Counted from the stretch's first letter, positions 38,679 through 48,419 are shown. The stretch is DNA of 64,000 bases from Photobacterium aquimaris (GCF_002954455.1 NZ_MSCC01000001.1:2154972-2218971), one strand, 5' to 3'. Translations and numbers: made by a program. Notes: generated by a model from the letters alone, not told the origin.

Positions 38679-38843
38679 ATTAAGATTACGCTTTTGATTA
38701 TTATCCACAATATAGATTTAAACACTTTCTGACATTTTTTTCATCCCACAGCCACAAAAAAAACAAAAAATTACTTTAATCAATGATTTACAGTAAAATA
38801 AAACGTCATATTCACTAATAAATAGCTTAATATCTTACACTCT

Positions 38844-38861
38844 TGTAAGAGATCTCTTACA
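38844..38861. promoter_or_regulatory. UvrY/GacA/VarA-type UAS of csrB3
   Basis: TGTAAGAGATCTCTTACA, a perfect 18-bp palindrome, 161 bp upstream of the csrB3 -10. It is also only about 90 bp upstream of the DUF2789 start on the other strand, so it might influence that gene too. Confidence 0.92.
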
Positions 38862-38950
38862 AAGGGATTAGCGATTTGGCTCAAATAACCCTTTTAATCG
38901 ATATCCACTATACTCAGTCAAAGAAAAATAGTGCAAAGTAAGGGGCTAAC

Positions 38951-39181
38951 ATGGAAGCTTTCAATCACAACTTAGCTAATTTATTCAGTCAATTAGGATT
39001 AGATAACTCAGCAGAATCTATTGAGCATTTTTTACAAACTCATCAACTAGAGCAACAACAAAAATTATCAGATGCACCTTTTTTAATTCCAGCTCAACAA
39101 CAATTTATTATTGAATCACAACAGCAAGACGCGGATTGGTGTGAGGTCATCGATCAATTAGATGCCTTACTTAGAAAATAG
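38951..39181 (+). CDS. DUF2789 family protein
   Basis: A 76-residue acidic protein with the DUF2789 pattern: N-terminal NLFSQLGLDNS, then LSDAPFLIPAQQQFI and a C-terminal QQDADWCEVIDQLDALLR. Function unknown. A GTAAGGGG site precedes the ATG. It is divergent from csrB3 and 26 bp ahead of the next small gene. Confidence 0.85.
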   Translation: MEAFNHNLANLFSQLGLDNSAESIEHFLQTHQLEQQQKLSDAPFLIPAQQQFIIESQQQDADWCEVIDQLDALLRK

Positions 39182-39207
39182 TGACTACGTCTAGATTAGG
39201 AATAACA

Positions 39208-39480
39208 ATGTCAATCATCACCAAAGAAATAGAACAGGCTATTAAACAGTTAGTTATCGAGAACAAACAACCATCAGTAGCATTAATTAAAGCTCGTTTA
39301 ACAACATCACTGCCTATTCCGGTGATCATTAAAGCTCTACAAGCATGGCAAAAAAATGCCAAGGTACCACATATAGAAAAACAACAACGCGTATTGACCG
39401 CCGAGCAACGTATAGAGCAGCTAGAGCAACAGGTGCTAGCGCTATCAACACGTTTGGCGCGCTTAGAAGCTGAACGCTAG
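39208..39480 (+). CDS. Small putative DNA-binding protein, KfrA N-terminal-like
   Basis: A 90-residue protein. The N-terminal part (about residues 1-50: EIEQAIKQLVIENKQPSVALIKARL) resembles the helix-turn-helix of KfrA-type proteins, in which a 'Gly/Asn-Lys-x-Pro-Ser/Thr' turn precedes the second helix. The C-terminal third (RIEQLEQQVLALSTRLARLEAE) is a leucine-heptad coiled coil. The frame opens at 39181 with GTG, but the ATG at 39208 follows an AGGAA site. The family call is tentative; DNA binding is inferred. Confidence 0.7.
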   Translation: MSIITKEIEQAIKQLVIENKQPSVALIKARLTTSLPIPVIIKALQAWQKNAKVPHIEKQQRVLTAEQRIEQLEQQVLALSTRLARLEAER

Positions 39481-39484
39481 TGAT

Positions 39485-39517
39485 AAAAAAAGCACCTGTT
39501 TTATAGGTGCTTTTTTA
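39485..39517. terminator. Bidirectional terminator
   Basis: An A-run, then AGCACCT / AGGTGCT with loop GTTTTAT, then a T-run, between the KfrA-like gene and the convergent DUF2310 gene. Confidence 0.92.
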
Positions 39518-39520
39518 TGT

Positions 39521-40297
39521 TTACTGAAAATTCCACGACATATTTGATACAATACGGCAACGATCGCACTTAAAGTGGAACAAACCATGTATTGCTTCCG
39601 GTTGATGCCATTCACCACCACAACTTGGGCACTTTCGCGCTAACTCTGTTGCTTCATTTTCACCACCAACACGGTACTGATAGTAATAAGTCGGGACTTC
39701 GGTAGTGGTCTCAATATGACGACATAAATTACGTCCTCGCACAAACAGTTCACTATCTACATCACCAATTTCAGTCAGTGCCATGCTCACCGCGGCTGGG
39801 CTTTTAATTGCCATTTGAATTTCATCAAAGGCTTGCCATTCAGTCTGCCATTTAATGATCGATTTATAATCACCGTCAGTGACTGCCCCAGTTTGATACA
39901 ATGGGATCGGCAGTAACGTATCACCACTGCGCAATGGTGAACAACTATGAACATAGGTGGTATAAAGCACTTGCCATGATGGAGAGAAACTTTCAGCAAC
40001 AGAATCGGAGTTAAGATCAACCCCTAATAGTTTTATTTTGGGGGTTAACAAGCACGATAGTGTTAATTGCTCATAACACAAGTTCACTTGAGGACTATTA
40101 TAACGCGGATGAAGGCTCTCTTTCTCTGGACATACAACTCGAACTCGAAATAGCCCCTCGTCAATCACCACCGGAAACTCTCGTCCCAGAACTTGGCCGT
40201 TATAACGCAATGCATCCATTAAGCCATTTATCGCACTATCAACTTGCGACAAGGTAGTATTATCAAAACATTCAAATTGTAGCTCAACAACAAACAC
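39521..40297 (-). CDS. DUF2310 zinc-ribbon-containing protein
   Basis: A 258-residue protein of the DUF2310 family, function unknown. The C-terminus holds a rubredoxin-like zinc ribbon with two CxxC knuckles, CPSCGGEW and CDRCRIVSN (about residues 221-248). The N-terminal part is an alpha/beta domain. It is separated from syd by 3 bp, so the two genes form an operon and may share a role. Confidence 0.87.
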   Translation of the reverse strand: MFVVELQFECFDNTTLSQVDSAINGLMDALRYNGQVLGREFPVVIDEGLFRVRVVCPEKESLHPRYNSPQVNLCYEQLTLSCLLTPKIKLLGVDLNSDSVAESFSPSWQVLYTTYVHSCSPLRSGDTLLPIPLYQTGAVTDGDYKSIIKWQTEWQAFDEIQMAIKSPAAVSMALTEIGDVDSELFVRGRNLCRHIETTTEVPTYYYQYRVGGENEATELARKCPSCGGEWHQPEAIHGLFHFKCDRCRIVSNMSWNFQ

Positions 40298-40300
40298 GAC

Positions 40301-40855
40301 TTAGCCCTCTACCACTACTGGTTGTAATTGCGCTAAGAAGGCCACAATATCATTAGCTAATACTTGGCGAGTGCCTTTACCTAAGGTTTCTAACACCACT
40401 TGGCCGGTTAAATTACAAATAGAAATAACTTGTGATTCATCATCCACTACTGCGATGAATACGGTAGGTTTCAACTTCATGCGACGTTGCGTCACTAGGT
40501 GACCTAAAATATTTTGTTGTAAACGTTCAATATCATCATCATTAAAAGCTTGCAATAAATCGAGTGATAACTCACCAAACATAGCACTCATATCGCCGCT
40601 AAATTGAGAGCCATAAAAAGCATTAATATCACTATGGAGGGCTAAATCCATCCCTTTCTCGACCCCATCTAGAGCAATCATTGGCTGACGCTCAATCGGT
40701 TTCCAAGTTACATTTTTACCATTATCATTGACCACACACGGTGAAATAAGCCCAACTAAATGCTCACTTGCAGGAAAACCGCGATCTGCATCACACCATG
40801 CTTGTAAATAACGAGCAGAAAAATCAGATAAAGCGCAGGTAACAGGATGATTCAT
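40301..40855 (-). CDS. syd: SecY-interacting protein Syd
   Basis: Syd is a membrane-associated cytoplasmic protein that binds SecY and is thought to monitor translocon assembly. The 184-residue protein matches E. coli Syd: DFSARYLQAW near 11, FYGSQFSGDMSAMFGELSL near 79-97 and NILGHLVTQRRMKLKPTVFIA near 115. The ATG at 40855 has a TGAGG site; an ATG at 40867 would add four residues. The csrB cluster lies beyond the DUF2310 gene, mirroring E. coli csrB-syd. Confidence 0.95.
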   Translation of the reverse strand: MNHPVTCALSDFSARYLQAWCDADRGFPASEHLVGLISPCVVNDNGKNVTWKPIERQPMIALDGVEKGMDLALHSDINAFYGSQFSGDMSAMFGELSLDLLQAFNDDDIERLQQNILGHLVTQRRMKLKPTVFIAVVDDESQVISICNLTGQVVLETLGKGTRQVLANDIVAFLAQLQPVVVEG

Positions 40856-40941
40856 TCGCAACCTCATAAAAGATTCAGTAAACTTTAGGTTTAAACCGTT
40901 TCGACGGACATTTATTCTAATCCAAGAGTGTCATAGACAGT

Positions 40942-41793
40942 ATGAGTAAATATAAAGACGCTAAAGAATTAGCCGGTTTAACCCTTGGCCAAAAGACAGA
41001 GTATAAAGATCAGTACGATCCATCGCTACTGCAACCTGTACCAAGAAGCTTAAACCGTACAGATATTAATATCAGCGATGATGCACTGCCATTCACTGGC
41101 TATGATATTTGGACATTATACGAATTATCTTGGCTCAATAAAAAAGGCCTACCTCAAGTAGCTATTGGTGAAGTGCGCTTACCAGCATCAAGCCCTAATC
41201 TTATTGAGTCAAAATCTTTTAAATTGTACCTAAACAGTTTCAATCAAACCCGTTTTGATGGCTGGCAAGCGATTGCTGATACTTTACAAATTGATTTGTC
41301 ACGTTGTGCTGGTGAAGATGTTGACGTTACCATTCAGCCACTGACTGATTTTAATGATCAACCAATCGTTAATTTCTTTGGCGAATGTATTGATGATCAA
41401 GATATTGAAATTAATGATTACACTTTCAAGCCTGAATACCTTGAAGGCGCTGCAGATAATAACGATATCGTTGAAGAAATTGTTCATAGCCACCTATTAA
41501 AATCAAATTGCTTAATTACCAACCAGCCTGATTGGGGTAGCGTACGTATTGCTTATAAAGGTAATCGTATCGACCGTGAACAATTACTGCGTTATATCGT
41601 GTCATTCCGTAATCACAATGAATTCCACGAACAATGTGTTGAGCGTATATTTAATGATATTATGCGTTTTTGTCAGCCAGAATTACTGACTGTTTATGCA
41701 CGTTATACTCGTCGTGGTGGTTTAGATATCAATCCATATCGTACCAACATGGGTAAAACACCAAGTGATAACTTCCGTCTTGCGCGTCAGTAA
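40942..41793 (+). CDS. queF: NADPH-dependent 7-cyano-7-deazaguanine reductase QueF
   Basis: QueF reduces preQ0 to preQ1 in queuosine synthesis, the only known biological nitrile reduction to an amine. The 283-residue long-form protein has the [12 protein letters not shown] motif near 92, catalytic Cys190 in LLKSNCLIT and general acid Asp197 in QPDWGS, at the E. coli numbering. It is divergent from syd as in E. coli. Confidence 0.97.
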   Translation: MSKYKDAKELAGLTLGQKTEYKDQYDPSLLQPVPRSLNRTDINISDDALPFTGYDIWTLYELSWLNKKGLPQVAIGEVRLPASSPNLIESKSFKLYLNSFNQTRFDGWQAIADTLQIDLSRCAGEDVDVTIQPLTDFNDQPIVNFFGECIDDQDIEINDYTFKPEYLEGAADNNDIVEEIVHSHLLKSNCLITNQPDWGSVRIAYKGNRIDREQLLRYIVSFRNHNEFHEQCVERIFNDIMRFCQPELLTVYARYTRRGGLDINPYRTNMGKTPSDNFRLARQ

Positions 41794-41914
41794 GTAGATC
41801 CTAACGACGAATTCAACATTAAGTCCGGTAAAAATCTTTACTTTGCTGGACTTGATGCATTAACCCCGTAAAATCAACACCATCTTGTGTGTTATTGTGC
41901 TGTTTTGAGACTAT

Positions 41915-44194
41915 ATGATTTTTCGTGGCCTATTAATTTCTGGGTTAGTATTACTAACAACCTCATTTGATCTTCAAGCAAAAATTTATAGCTCGCCGAT
42001 CCTCACCGAAGCACAGAGTTTGCTGGTTAATCAACCAGAAAGAACACTCACAATCACTAACAGTTACCTCGAACAACGTCGTCTAAGCCAGCCACAAGAC
42101 CCATCACGAGTGCATCTTAATGGTGAAGCGGATCATTCAACCCGTACGCCACTCAACACTGTCAATGCGCTGCAAATTCAAGCCCAAGCTTTATCACTAT
42201 TACAACGGCCCGAGAAAGCCATTACCGTAATCAAAAAAGCGGAAAAAACGGCATTTGACAATAATTTAATGTTCAGTGTCTTTGAAAGTCGTATTTTATT
42301 GGCTCAATTTTACTGGGTTAATTTAAGTAATAGTGCAACTGCGCTAAAAATGCTCAACACCCTCAGTATTGAAATGAAGCAGACGCAGCCAATAAATTTA
42401 AGTCGTCAGTTGCAAGAGTTAAAATATAAATCAATGATGCTACGCGCGCTGATTGAATCAAGTATTGGTAAAGATTCAGCAGCCGAAAAGTTGTTTATCA
42501 AAGCTAAAGGTTATTTAGTCACATTTGACGATAAAGACGAAACTATTAATTATCAACTCACACTCGGCCAACATTATTTACGTCATGACCATTATGATAT
42601 GGCACTTGATCGCTTATTGAGCGGTTATTGGCTTGCAGTTGAAAATGATGACCAACCACAAATTGCGCGCGCTAACTATGAATTAGCACAGTTATTTGAA
42701 GAGCGACATGTACTTGATAAAGCGCTTGAGCATGCCACGCAAGCTGGTGAATTTTTTGAGCGTTATAAACGTACCCAAGAATTAGCCAAAACCTTGGCTC
42801 TTATTGCTTCTATTTATGAGCAGCAAGGGCGATATAACCTTGCACTGGTGCATTATTTTAATGCGCTTGATCAAGAGAACCAGCTCAAATATGATCTTCG
42901 TTCTGCAAGTTTACGCCTTAATATTGCGCGGATTTATTTGCACCTTTGTAATTACTCTAAAACAGAACAATACATTGTTCAGGCACGTAACCTTGCACTT
43001 CAAAGTGGTAATGAAAAAATTGTTGCTGAAAGCCAAATTCTACAAGGGCAATTAGAGCTCGAAAAAAGTGAATTGGATGATGCGATAACTTCGTTGCAAG
43101 CAGGTTTAATTTCAGCAAGTCGTATTGGCGCAACGAATTTACAATTAATGGGCGAATCGATTTTATCTGAAGCATTTGAAAAACAAAATGACTATTACAA
43201 TGCGTTACTGAGTCAACGTCGCTATGAGCAACTGTATGCTTCTAAACAAAAAAATGCGACCAGAAGTAACACAGAAGTATTTAAACAGCAGCAAAAAATG
43301 ATGGAACGTTCACTGAAACTTGAAGATATGGAACGTGAGCAATTCATCAATAAAAATGCATTGTATAAACAACAACAAATTTCTTTAACCCTCATTGGAG
43401 TGTTAGTGATTTTATTATTATTATTATGGCGCCGACAACATATTAATAAACAATTAAAACAACAACTCACAAAACTCACCACCGATTACTATACTCACCC
43501 TCGTAGTGGATTACGTAACCTAAGGATGCTAAATGCACGTCTAGCAAACTCTCTGCAACAGAGCAGTGCTAACTTTGAGCAATGGCATCTTGGTGAAATA
43601 ATAAATGAACCTTTAAGCGATAGATTACGATTTGCGTTATTTGAAGTGTCATTCTTAAAACGGATTTATCTTGAAAAAGGCTACCAACAGGGCCTCGCCG
43701 CCGAAAAAGAGTTTGGTAATTATTTACAGCAACAAGTATTAGAACCGGCGCGTATTTATCACTTTTCTGATGCGATGTTCTTGTATATTGAGCCTAATGC
43801 ACGTTTAAGCTGTGATCCAAAGCAGTTAGCAGAATCAATGCAGCTATTAATTGATAACTATACTTTGCCACTCAATATCAATAATTCATTACAAATAGGT
43901 ATGGCAGAGTACCCTTTTTTACCTCGTGCCTATACTGCGATTAATGATCAAGAGTTAATCGATATATTGTTGATGGCTGTCGATGCCGGTATTAGCCTCA
44001 ACGATAAGCAACCTGGAAGTCATTGGGTTCACATTTGTGCTATCGATGCTGCACCAGCCGCGAGTTTTGTCGGCGATAATATTCGTCGTTCTTGTATTGA
44101 AGGCATTGATAAAGGATTAGTAAAAGTGCGTAGTTCAACTAATAATGAAATAATCTGGAACTACGATCACAATATTAACAACGATATCAACTAA
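41915..44194 (+). CDS. TPR protein with membrane helix and degenerate GGDEF-like C-terminus
   Basis: A 759-residue protein. It starts with a signal peptide (about 1-23), followed by several TPR-like repeats (about 195-430; e.g. AKTLALIASIYEQQGRYNLALVHY), a coiled segment, one membrane helix (about 489-506) and a C-terminal cytoplasmic alpha/beta domain of about 220 residues. That domain resembles a GGDEF fold in layout (HPRSGLRNLRMLNARL in place of DxLTGLxNRR) but lacks any GGDEF signature. A periplasmic sensor signalling inward is the natural inference; substrate and output are unknown. Confidence 0.75.
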   Translation: MIFRGLLISGLVLLTTSFDLQAKIYSSPILTEAQSLLVNQPERTLTITNSYLEQRRLSQPQDPSRVHLNGEADHSTRTPLNTVNALQIQAQALSLLQRPEKAITVIKKAEKTAFDNNLMFSVFESRILLAQFYWVNLSNSATALKMLNTLSIEMKQTQPINLSRQLQELKYKSMMLRALIESSIGKDSAAEKLFIKAKGYLVTFDDKDETINYQLTLGQHYLRHDHYDMALDRLLSGYWLAVENDDQPQIARANYELAQLFEERHVLDKALEHATQAGEFFERYKRTQELAKTLALIASIYEQQGRYNLALVHYFNALDQENQLKYDLRSASLRLNIARIYLHLCNYSKTEQYIVQARNLALQSGNEKIVAESQILQGQLELEKSELDDAITSLQAGLISASRIGATNLQLMGESILSEAFEKQNDYYNALLSQRRYEQLYASKQKNATRSNTEVFKQQQKMMERSLKLEDMEREQFINKNALYKQQQISLTLIGVLVILLLLLWRRQHINKQLKQQLTKLTTDYYTHPRSGLRNLRMLNARLANSLQQSSANFEQWHLGEIINEPLSDRLRFALFEVSFLKRIYLEKGYQQGLAAEKEFGNYLQQQVLEPARIYHFSDAMFLYIEPNARLSCDPKQLAESMQLLIDNYTLPLNINNSLQIGMAEYPFLPRAYTAINDQELIDILLMAVDAGISLNDKQPGSHWVHICAIDAAPAASFVGDNIRRSCIEGIDKGLVKVRSSTNNEIIWNYDHNINNDIN

Positions 44195-44325
44195 ATATAC
44201 AACGAGCACAAAACTCTGATAAATAGCACTAACTATCCGGTTTTATTTTTGGTAGCATGTCCAAAAATATCAGTAACATTATGAATTAAATGGATTTTAA
44301 CTGTATAAATGCAGATGCATAACCA

Positions 44326-45882
44326 ATGACAGATATTAGTGCCATTGTTAACGAAGTCGGCGTTCTAAAACAACGATTAGACCTTGCTCAACTTTCTTAT
44401 CGTGATTCCAATCTGAAATCGCGACGTGAAATTGTAATCTTAAAACGGCTGATCACTCGGTTAGCCGTTGCTTGTCGAGGGATTGATAATGAACTCGATG
44501 CAAGCTTACAAGCCATCAGTCTCGATCTTGAACAACCACTAGAGATCAGCCGACTTATTCCGCGATTATCGATAGTTGAACGCCTAGTCATTCAACAAGC
44601 CGATGTAATTCAACGCCAAAATAAACGTTTACAACATCATATTGGTCTACGCGGCCGTACCCTTTCGCATTATCAAGGTTTACCACAATCGCTGCAGCGT
44701 GATCTTCGCGGTATTTTCAATCAACCATCGGCAACATTGTTGGACAATCATCAACGCATATTACGCCTACTTGAACTGTATGAGCGCAGTATCAAATTAA
44801 TTGCAGCCAACAATAACGGTAACACCTTATCACCTGACCAGCAGCCAAGCTTTGAGGTTGAATTGGCAGCGGAATTGTTACTTGTCATCTCCGAGATAGA
44901 CTTCACCAATGAACAAGGTGAACAACTGTTTGTAATTCGAGAGCAATTAACCCAAGGGGTAAATCAAACAAGGTTGCAAACATTATTATTAGAAGTGTTA
45001 CGCCTTATTGTTGCTGGCACTCAAGCTGAGCGTCATGCCTCACAACAGTTTTTAAATACCCTCAATAGTGATTTAGCCTCATTGCAAAAAAATACCGCTA
45101 AAGCAGCGAGCTCTTTTGCTGTTTTGCACCAGCATCGCTGTGACTTCAATGCTAGTATTGCAACGATAGCAACCACGATTAATCAACAACTGAGTCTTAA
45201 AAAAACACCAACAGCAACGCCTTTATTAGTCAATCTTGCCAATGAACTACAACAACTAGCCCAACGTAATAATCAGCTAGAGCTGCGGGAACAAGCACTC
45301 ATAGAACAATTAAATCACAATGATAATAAAGTCCATCAGGTACAACAACAAACCCACAGTTATCATCAACGTTTAAGCCAACAAGAACAAAATATCTTTA
45401 GAGATAAATTAACTTTAACCTATAACCGTAGTGCGTTTGATGATCGGCTTAAACACGAATATCAACGCTGGTTACGTTACCAAACCCCATTGCTGTTAAT
45501 GCTGATTGATATCGATGATCTTAGTCAGCTTAATCAAGATTATGGTCATAATGCGGGTGATAAGGCACTTAAAATTATTGCCAAAACGATTAGCCAACAA
45601 CTAAATCCTACTGATTTTATTGCTCGATTTAGTGATGATGCCTTTATGCTAATAATCACCGATTGTAATGACCAACAACGTCATCAAACGATAAAAAATA
45701 TTCGCGCGGCAGTGAGTCAGTTACCGCTTCACTTCAAAGGTCAAAGTGTGGCAATGTCGGTCTCTATCAGCAGCAGTTTTTTTGCCAGCAATGACACCCC
45801 GAAACAAGTTATCGAACGAACTGAAACAGCATTACTTCACGCTCAACATCCTCGTTGCAATATTGTTATTGACCAAATTTAA
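44326..45882 (+). CDS. GGDEF-domain protein with degenerate active site
   Basis: A 518-residue cytoplasmic protein. The N-terminal ~340 residues are helical and Gln-rich coiled coil. The C-terminal domain has intact GGDEF-fold landmarks: LTLTYNRSAFDDRL near 362 and DIDDLSQLNQDYGHNAGDKAL near 390-410. The signature itself reads RFSDDAF (about 433-439) instead of RYGGDEF, so both glycines and the glutamate are lost. Diguanylate cyclase activity is therefore unlikely; such domains often act as binding or regulatory modules. No EAL domain. Confidence 0.85.
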   Translation: MTDISAIVNEVGVLKQRLDLAQLSYRDSNLKSRREIVILKRLITRLAVACRGIDNELDASLQAISLDLEQPLEISRLIPRLSIVERLVIQQADVIQRQNKRLQHHIGLRGRTLSHYQGLPQSLQRDLRGIFNQPSATLLDNHQRILRLLELYERSIKLIAANNNGNTLSPDQQPSFEVELAAELLLVISEIDFTNEQGEQLFVIREQLTQGVNQTRLQTLLLEVLRLIVAGTQAERHASQQFLNTLNSDLASLQKNTAKAASSFAVLHQHRCDFNASIATIATTINQQLSLKKTPTATPLLVNLANELQQLAQRNNQLELREQALIEQLNHNDNKVHQVQQQTHSYHQRLSQQEQNIFRDKLTLTYNRSAFDDRLKHEYQRWLRYQTPLLLMLIDIDDLSQLNQDYGHNAGDKALKIIAKTISQQLNPTDFIARFSDDAFMLIITDCNDQQRHQTIKNIRAAVSQLPLHFKGQSVAMSVSISSSFFASNDTPKQVIERTETALLHAQHPRCNIVIDQI

Positions 45883-46113
45883 GCGTCAACAACAACCACA
45901 CATCCCTTTATCGACTACGTTATATTATTATTATCATTTACTGGTCAAAAATATAATCCCTGTGTATGGTAACTACAGAGAAACAAATTATCTTACCGTC
46001 AACTTGTTGTTCTTTATTTGATTTTAACACCAGTCCGTTGGTGGTTACGCCTTGCGCCTCTGCCTATAATCAATAAATGAACATGCTGTTTCATCATTAC
46101 CAGGGAGGTTATT

Positions 46114-47487
46114 ATGATAACGCATATCAGCCCTATCGGCGCTATGAACCTATTATCACAAATAGAAGCCGACAGCTTAAAAGCAACCGCATCCAGTGAT
46201 TTATATCGCCTTTATCGCAACTGCTCTCTCGCGGTTTTAAATTCAGGTAGCCACACCGATAATTCCAAAGAATTACTTGAAAAACATCTCGATTTTGCAA
46301 TTAACTTATTACGTCGTGAGCGTGGAATTAAAATCGAACTGGTGAACCCACCTGAGCATGCGTTCGTTGATGGGCGTATTATTCGTGGTATTCAAGAACA
46401 CATGTTTTCCGTATTACGCGACATTATTTATGTTGATATGCATATTGCCCGTCGTAACGATATCGATCTTGCCAGTGCGCCCCATATTACTGACTTTGTG
46501 TTTAGCCTATTACGTAATGCCCGCACGCTACATGCAGGCGAAGATCCTAATATTATTGTGTGTTGGGGCGGCCACTCCATTAATCCGATTGAGTATCAAT
46601 ATACTCGAGAAGTCGGTAATGAATTAGGTTTACGTGAACTTAATATTTGTACAGGCTGCGGCCCAGGCGCAATGGAAGGCCCAATGAAGGGAGCTGCGAT
46701 TGGTCATGCCAAACAACGTTATTCTGGCAGCCGCTTTATTGGTTTAACTGAGCCGTCTATTATTGCCGCTGAGCCACCTAATCCTATCGTCAATGAATTA
46801 GTTATTTTACCTGATATCGAGAAACGCCTAGAAGCTTTTGTTCGAGTTGGCCATGGGATCATTATTTTCCCAGGTGGTGCAGGTACAGCGGAAGAGCTAC
46901 TGTATATTTTAGGGATCTTAATGCATCCTGATAACGCTGAACAACCGCTGCCATTAATCCTCACCGGCCCTAAAGAAAGTGAAGCTTACTTTCGCACTTT
47001 AGATGATTTTATTCGTGATACTTTAGGTGAAGCGGCAACTCAGCATTATCAAATTATTATCGGCGATCCTGCCGAAGTTGCCCAAGTGATGAAAGCATCG
47101 ATGGCACGCGTGAAAGAACACCGTTTAGCAACGGGTGATGCTTATTGCTTTAACTGGTCACTGACGATCCCAGAAGATTTTCAAATGCCCTTCTCACCTA
47201 CCCATAAAGCAATGGCGAGCTTAGATTTACACATGGATCAGCCGAAAGAAAAACTGGCAGCTAATCTACGCCGTGCGTTTTCAGGTATTGTCGCAGGTAA
47301 TGTCAAAGAAGAAGGTATTCATGAAATTGAGCAATATGGTCGCTTTAAAATCGATGGTGATAAAGTACTGATGCAGCGTATGGATAAACTATTGAAGAAC
47401 TTTGTCGACCAACAACGAATGAAATTACCTGGTAGTAAATACGAGCCTTGTTATGAAATCGTCAACTCGCACCAGCAACCGAAATAA
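46114..47487 (+). CDS. ppnN: Nucleotide 5'-monophosphate nucleosidase PpnN (YgdH)
   Basis: PpnN cleaves purine and pyrimidine nucleoside 5'-monophosphates to base and ribose 5-phosphate and is stimulated by (p)ppGpp in E. coli. The 457-residue protein has an N-terminal domain and a LOG-type Rossmann core: [20 protein letters not shown] near 177-196 and the catalytic [18 protein letters not shown] near 250-267. An AGGGAGG site precedes the ATG. The adjacency to xni is as in E. coli. Confidence 0.96.
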   Translation: MITHISPIGAMNLLSQIEADSLKATASSDLYRLYRNCSLAVLNSGSHTDNSKELLEKHLDFAINLLRRERGIKIELVNPPEHAFVDGRIIRGIQEHMFSVLRDIIYVDMHIARRNDIDLASAPHITDFVFSLLRNARTLHAGEDPNIIVCWGGHSINPIEYQYTREVGNELGLRELNICTGCGPGAMEGPMKGAAIGHAKQRYSGSRFIGLTEPSIIAAEPPNPIVNELVILPDIEKRLEAFVRVGHGIIIFPGGAGTAEELLYILGILMHPDNAEQPLPLILTGPKESEAYFRTLDDFIRDTLGEAATQHYQIIIGDPAEVAQVMKASMARVKEHRLATGDAYCFNWSLTIPEDFQMPFSPTHKAMASLDLHMDQPKEKLAANLRRAFSGIVAGNVKEEGIHEIEQYGRFKIDGDKVLMQRMDKLLKNFVDQQRMKLPGSKYEPCYEIVNSHQQPK

Positions 47488-47564
47488 GTTCGTTATTTGG
47501 TAACAGTTTTGCGTACAATAAGGAGCCTAAGCGCTCCTTTTATTCATCTAAACAGAATTTATTT

Positions 47565-48344
47565 ATGGCTATTCACCTCGTTGTTATTGATGCATTAAAT
47601 CTTATTCGTCGCGTGCATGCGGCGCAACCGGGGCAACCCGATGTCGACAACACTGCCAGAGTATGTTGTCAGGCATTACAGAAAATCATTAGTAGCACCC
47701 AGCCCAGCCATATTGTGGCAGTGTTTGATCATAATAGTGATGATCGTGGCTGGCGAGCAGAGTTACTGCCGCTCTATAAAGAAGGTCGTAAACCAATGCC
47801 GCCAGAGTTATTAGCAGGCATGGACACGATTCAAGATGCATTTATGGCGATCGGCATTGATTCACTATTATCTGATGGTGATGAAGCCGATGATCTAGTC
47901 GCAACCTTGGCCTTAAAAGTCGCCTCGCGTAATGAGCAAGTGACTATCGTTTCGACCGATAAAGGCTATTGCCAGTTGTTGCAACCCACCTTACGTATTC
48001 GGGATTACTTTCAACAACGCTGGCTTGATAGCCCGTTTATTGAAAAAGAATATGGTGTTAAGCCGCAATTATTAACTGACTATTGGGGATTAGCAGGGAT
48101 CAGCTCCAGCAAAATCCCCGGTATTGCAGGTATAGGTCCCAAAGCTGCGGTTGAGTTATTAAATCTCTACCCTAACCTTGAAGCGATTCTTACAGCCACC
48201 GATCTTGCGCCTAAATGGCAAAAGAAAATCACTGGCAATGAAGAGACAGCTCGCGCATCCAAAGCTGTCGCAAGTTTAAAAACTGATTTAACGTTGGGCT
48301 TTAATTTGCAAGATATTCGTTACCATGAGTCACATCAGGATTGA
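47565..48344 (+). CDS. xni: Flap endonuclease Xni (ExoIX)
   Basis: A structure-specific nuclease related to the 5' nuclease domain of DNA polymerase I, with flap endonuclease activity. The 259-residue protein shows VIDALNLIRRVHA near 7-19, the acidic SDGDEADDLVATLA cluster near 100-113, STDKGYCQLL near 128 and an H3TH-type GIAGIGPKAAVELL near 185. It is convergent with rlmM. Confidence 0.96.
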   Translation: MAIHLVVIDALNLIRRVHAAQPGQPDVDNTARVCCQALQKIISSTQPSHIVAVFDHNSDDRGWRAELLPLYKEGRKPMPPELLAGMDTIQDAFMAIGIDSLLSDGDEADDLVATLALKVASRNEQVTIVSTDKGYCQLLQPTLRIRDYFQQRWLDSPFIEKEYGVKPQLLTDYWGLAGISSSKIPGIAGIGPKAAVELLNLYPNLEAILTATDLAPKWQKKITGNEETARASKAVASLKTDLTLGFNLQDIRYHESHQD

Positions 48345-48362
48345 TCTAGACTCAATTTACAC

Positions 48363-48394
48363 CAAAAAAACGCCCCCCTCAAAGGGTGGCGTTA
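48363..48394 (-). terminator. rlmM terminator
   Basis: AACGCC-A-CCC / GGG-G-GGCGTT on the minus strand with one mismatch, then seven Ts, 25 bp past the rlmM stop and 18 bp past the convergent xni stop. Confidence 0.82.
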
Positions 48395-48419
48395 AGAAAT
48401 CCACTAAACGGCCAGCGAA

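Noticed and set aside
36700..38690. CRISPR-like or MITE-like regular repeats
   Set aside because: The repeated ATCCT motif has variable stems around it and no constant-length repeat-spacer pattern. Read on the minus strand it is the CsrB AGGA-loop series.
41821..41852. Terminator after queF
   Set aside because: AAGTCC/GGACTT flanks an internal imperfect stem but has no T-run; too weak to list as a terminator.
45746..46021. A 91-codon frame overlapping the end of the degenerate GGDEF gene
   Set aside because: A shadow frame over a coding end and an AT-rich intergenic region, without a start signal.
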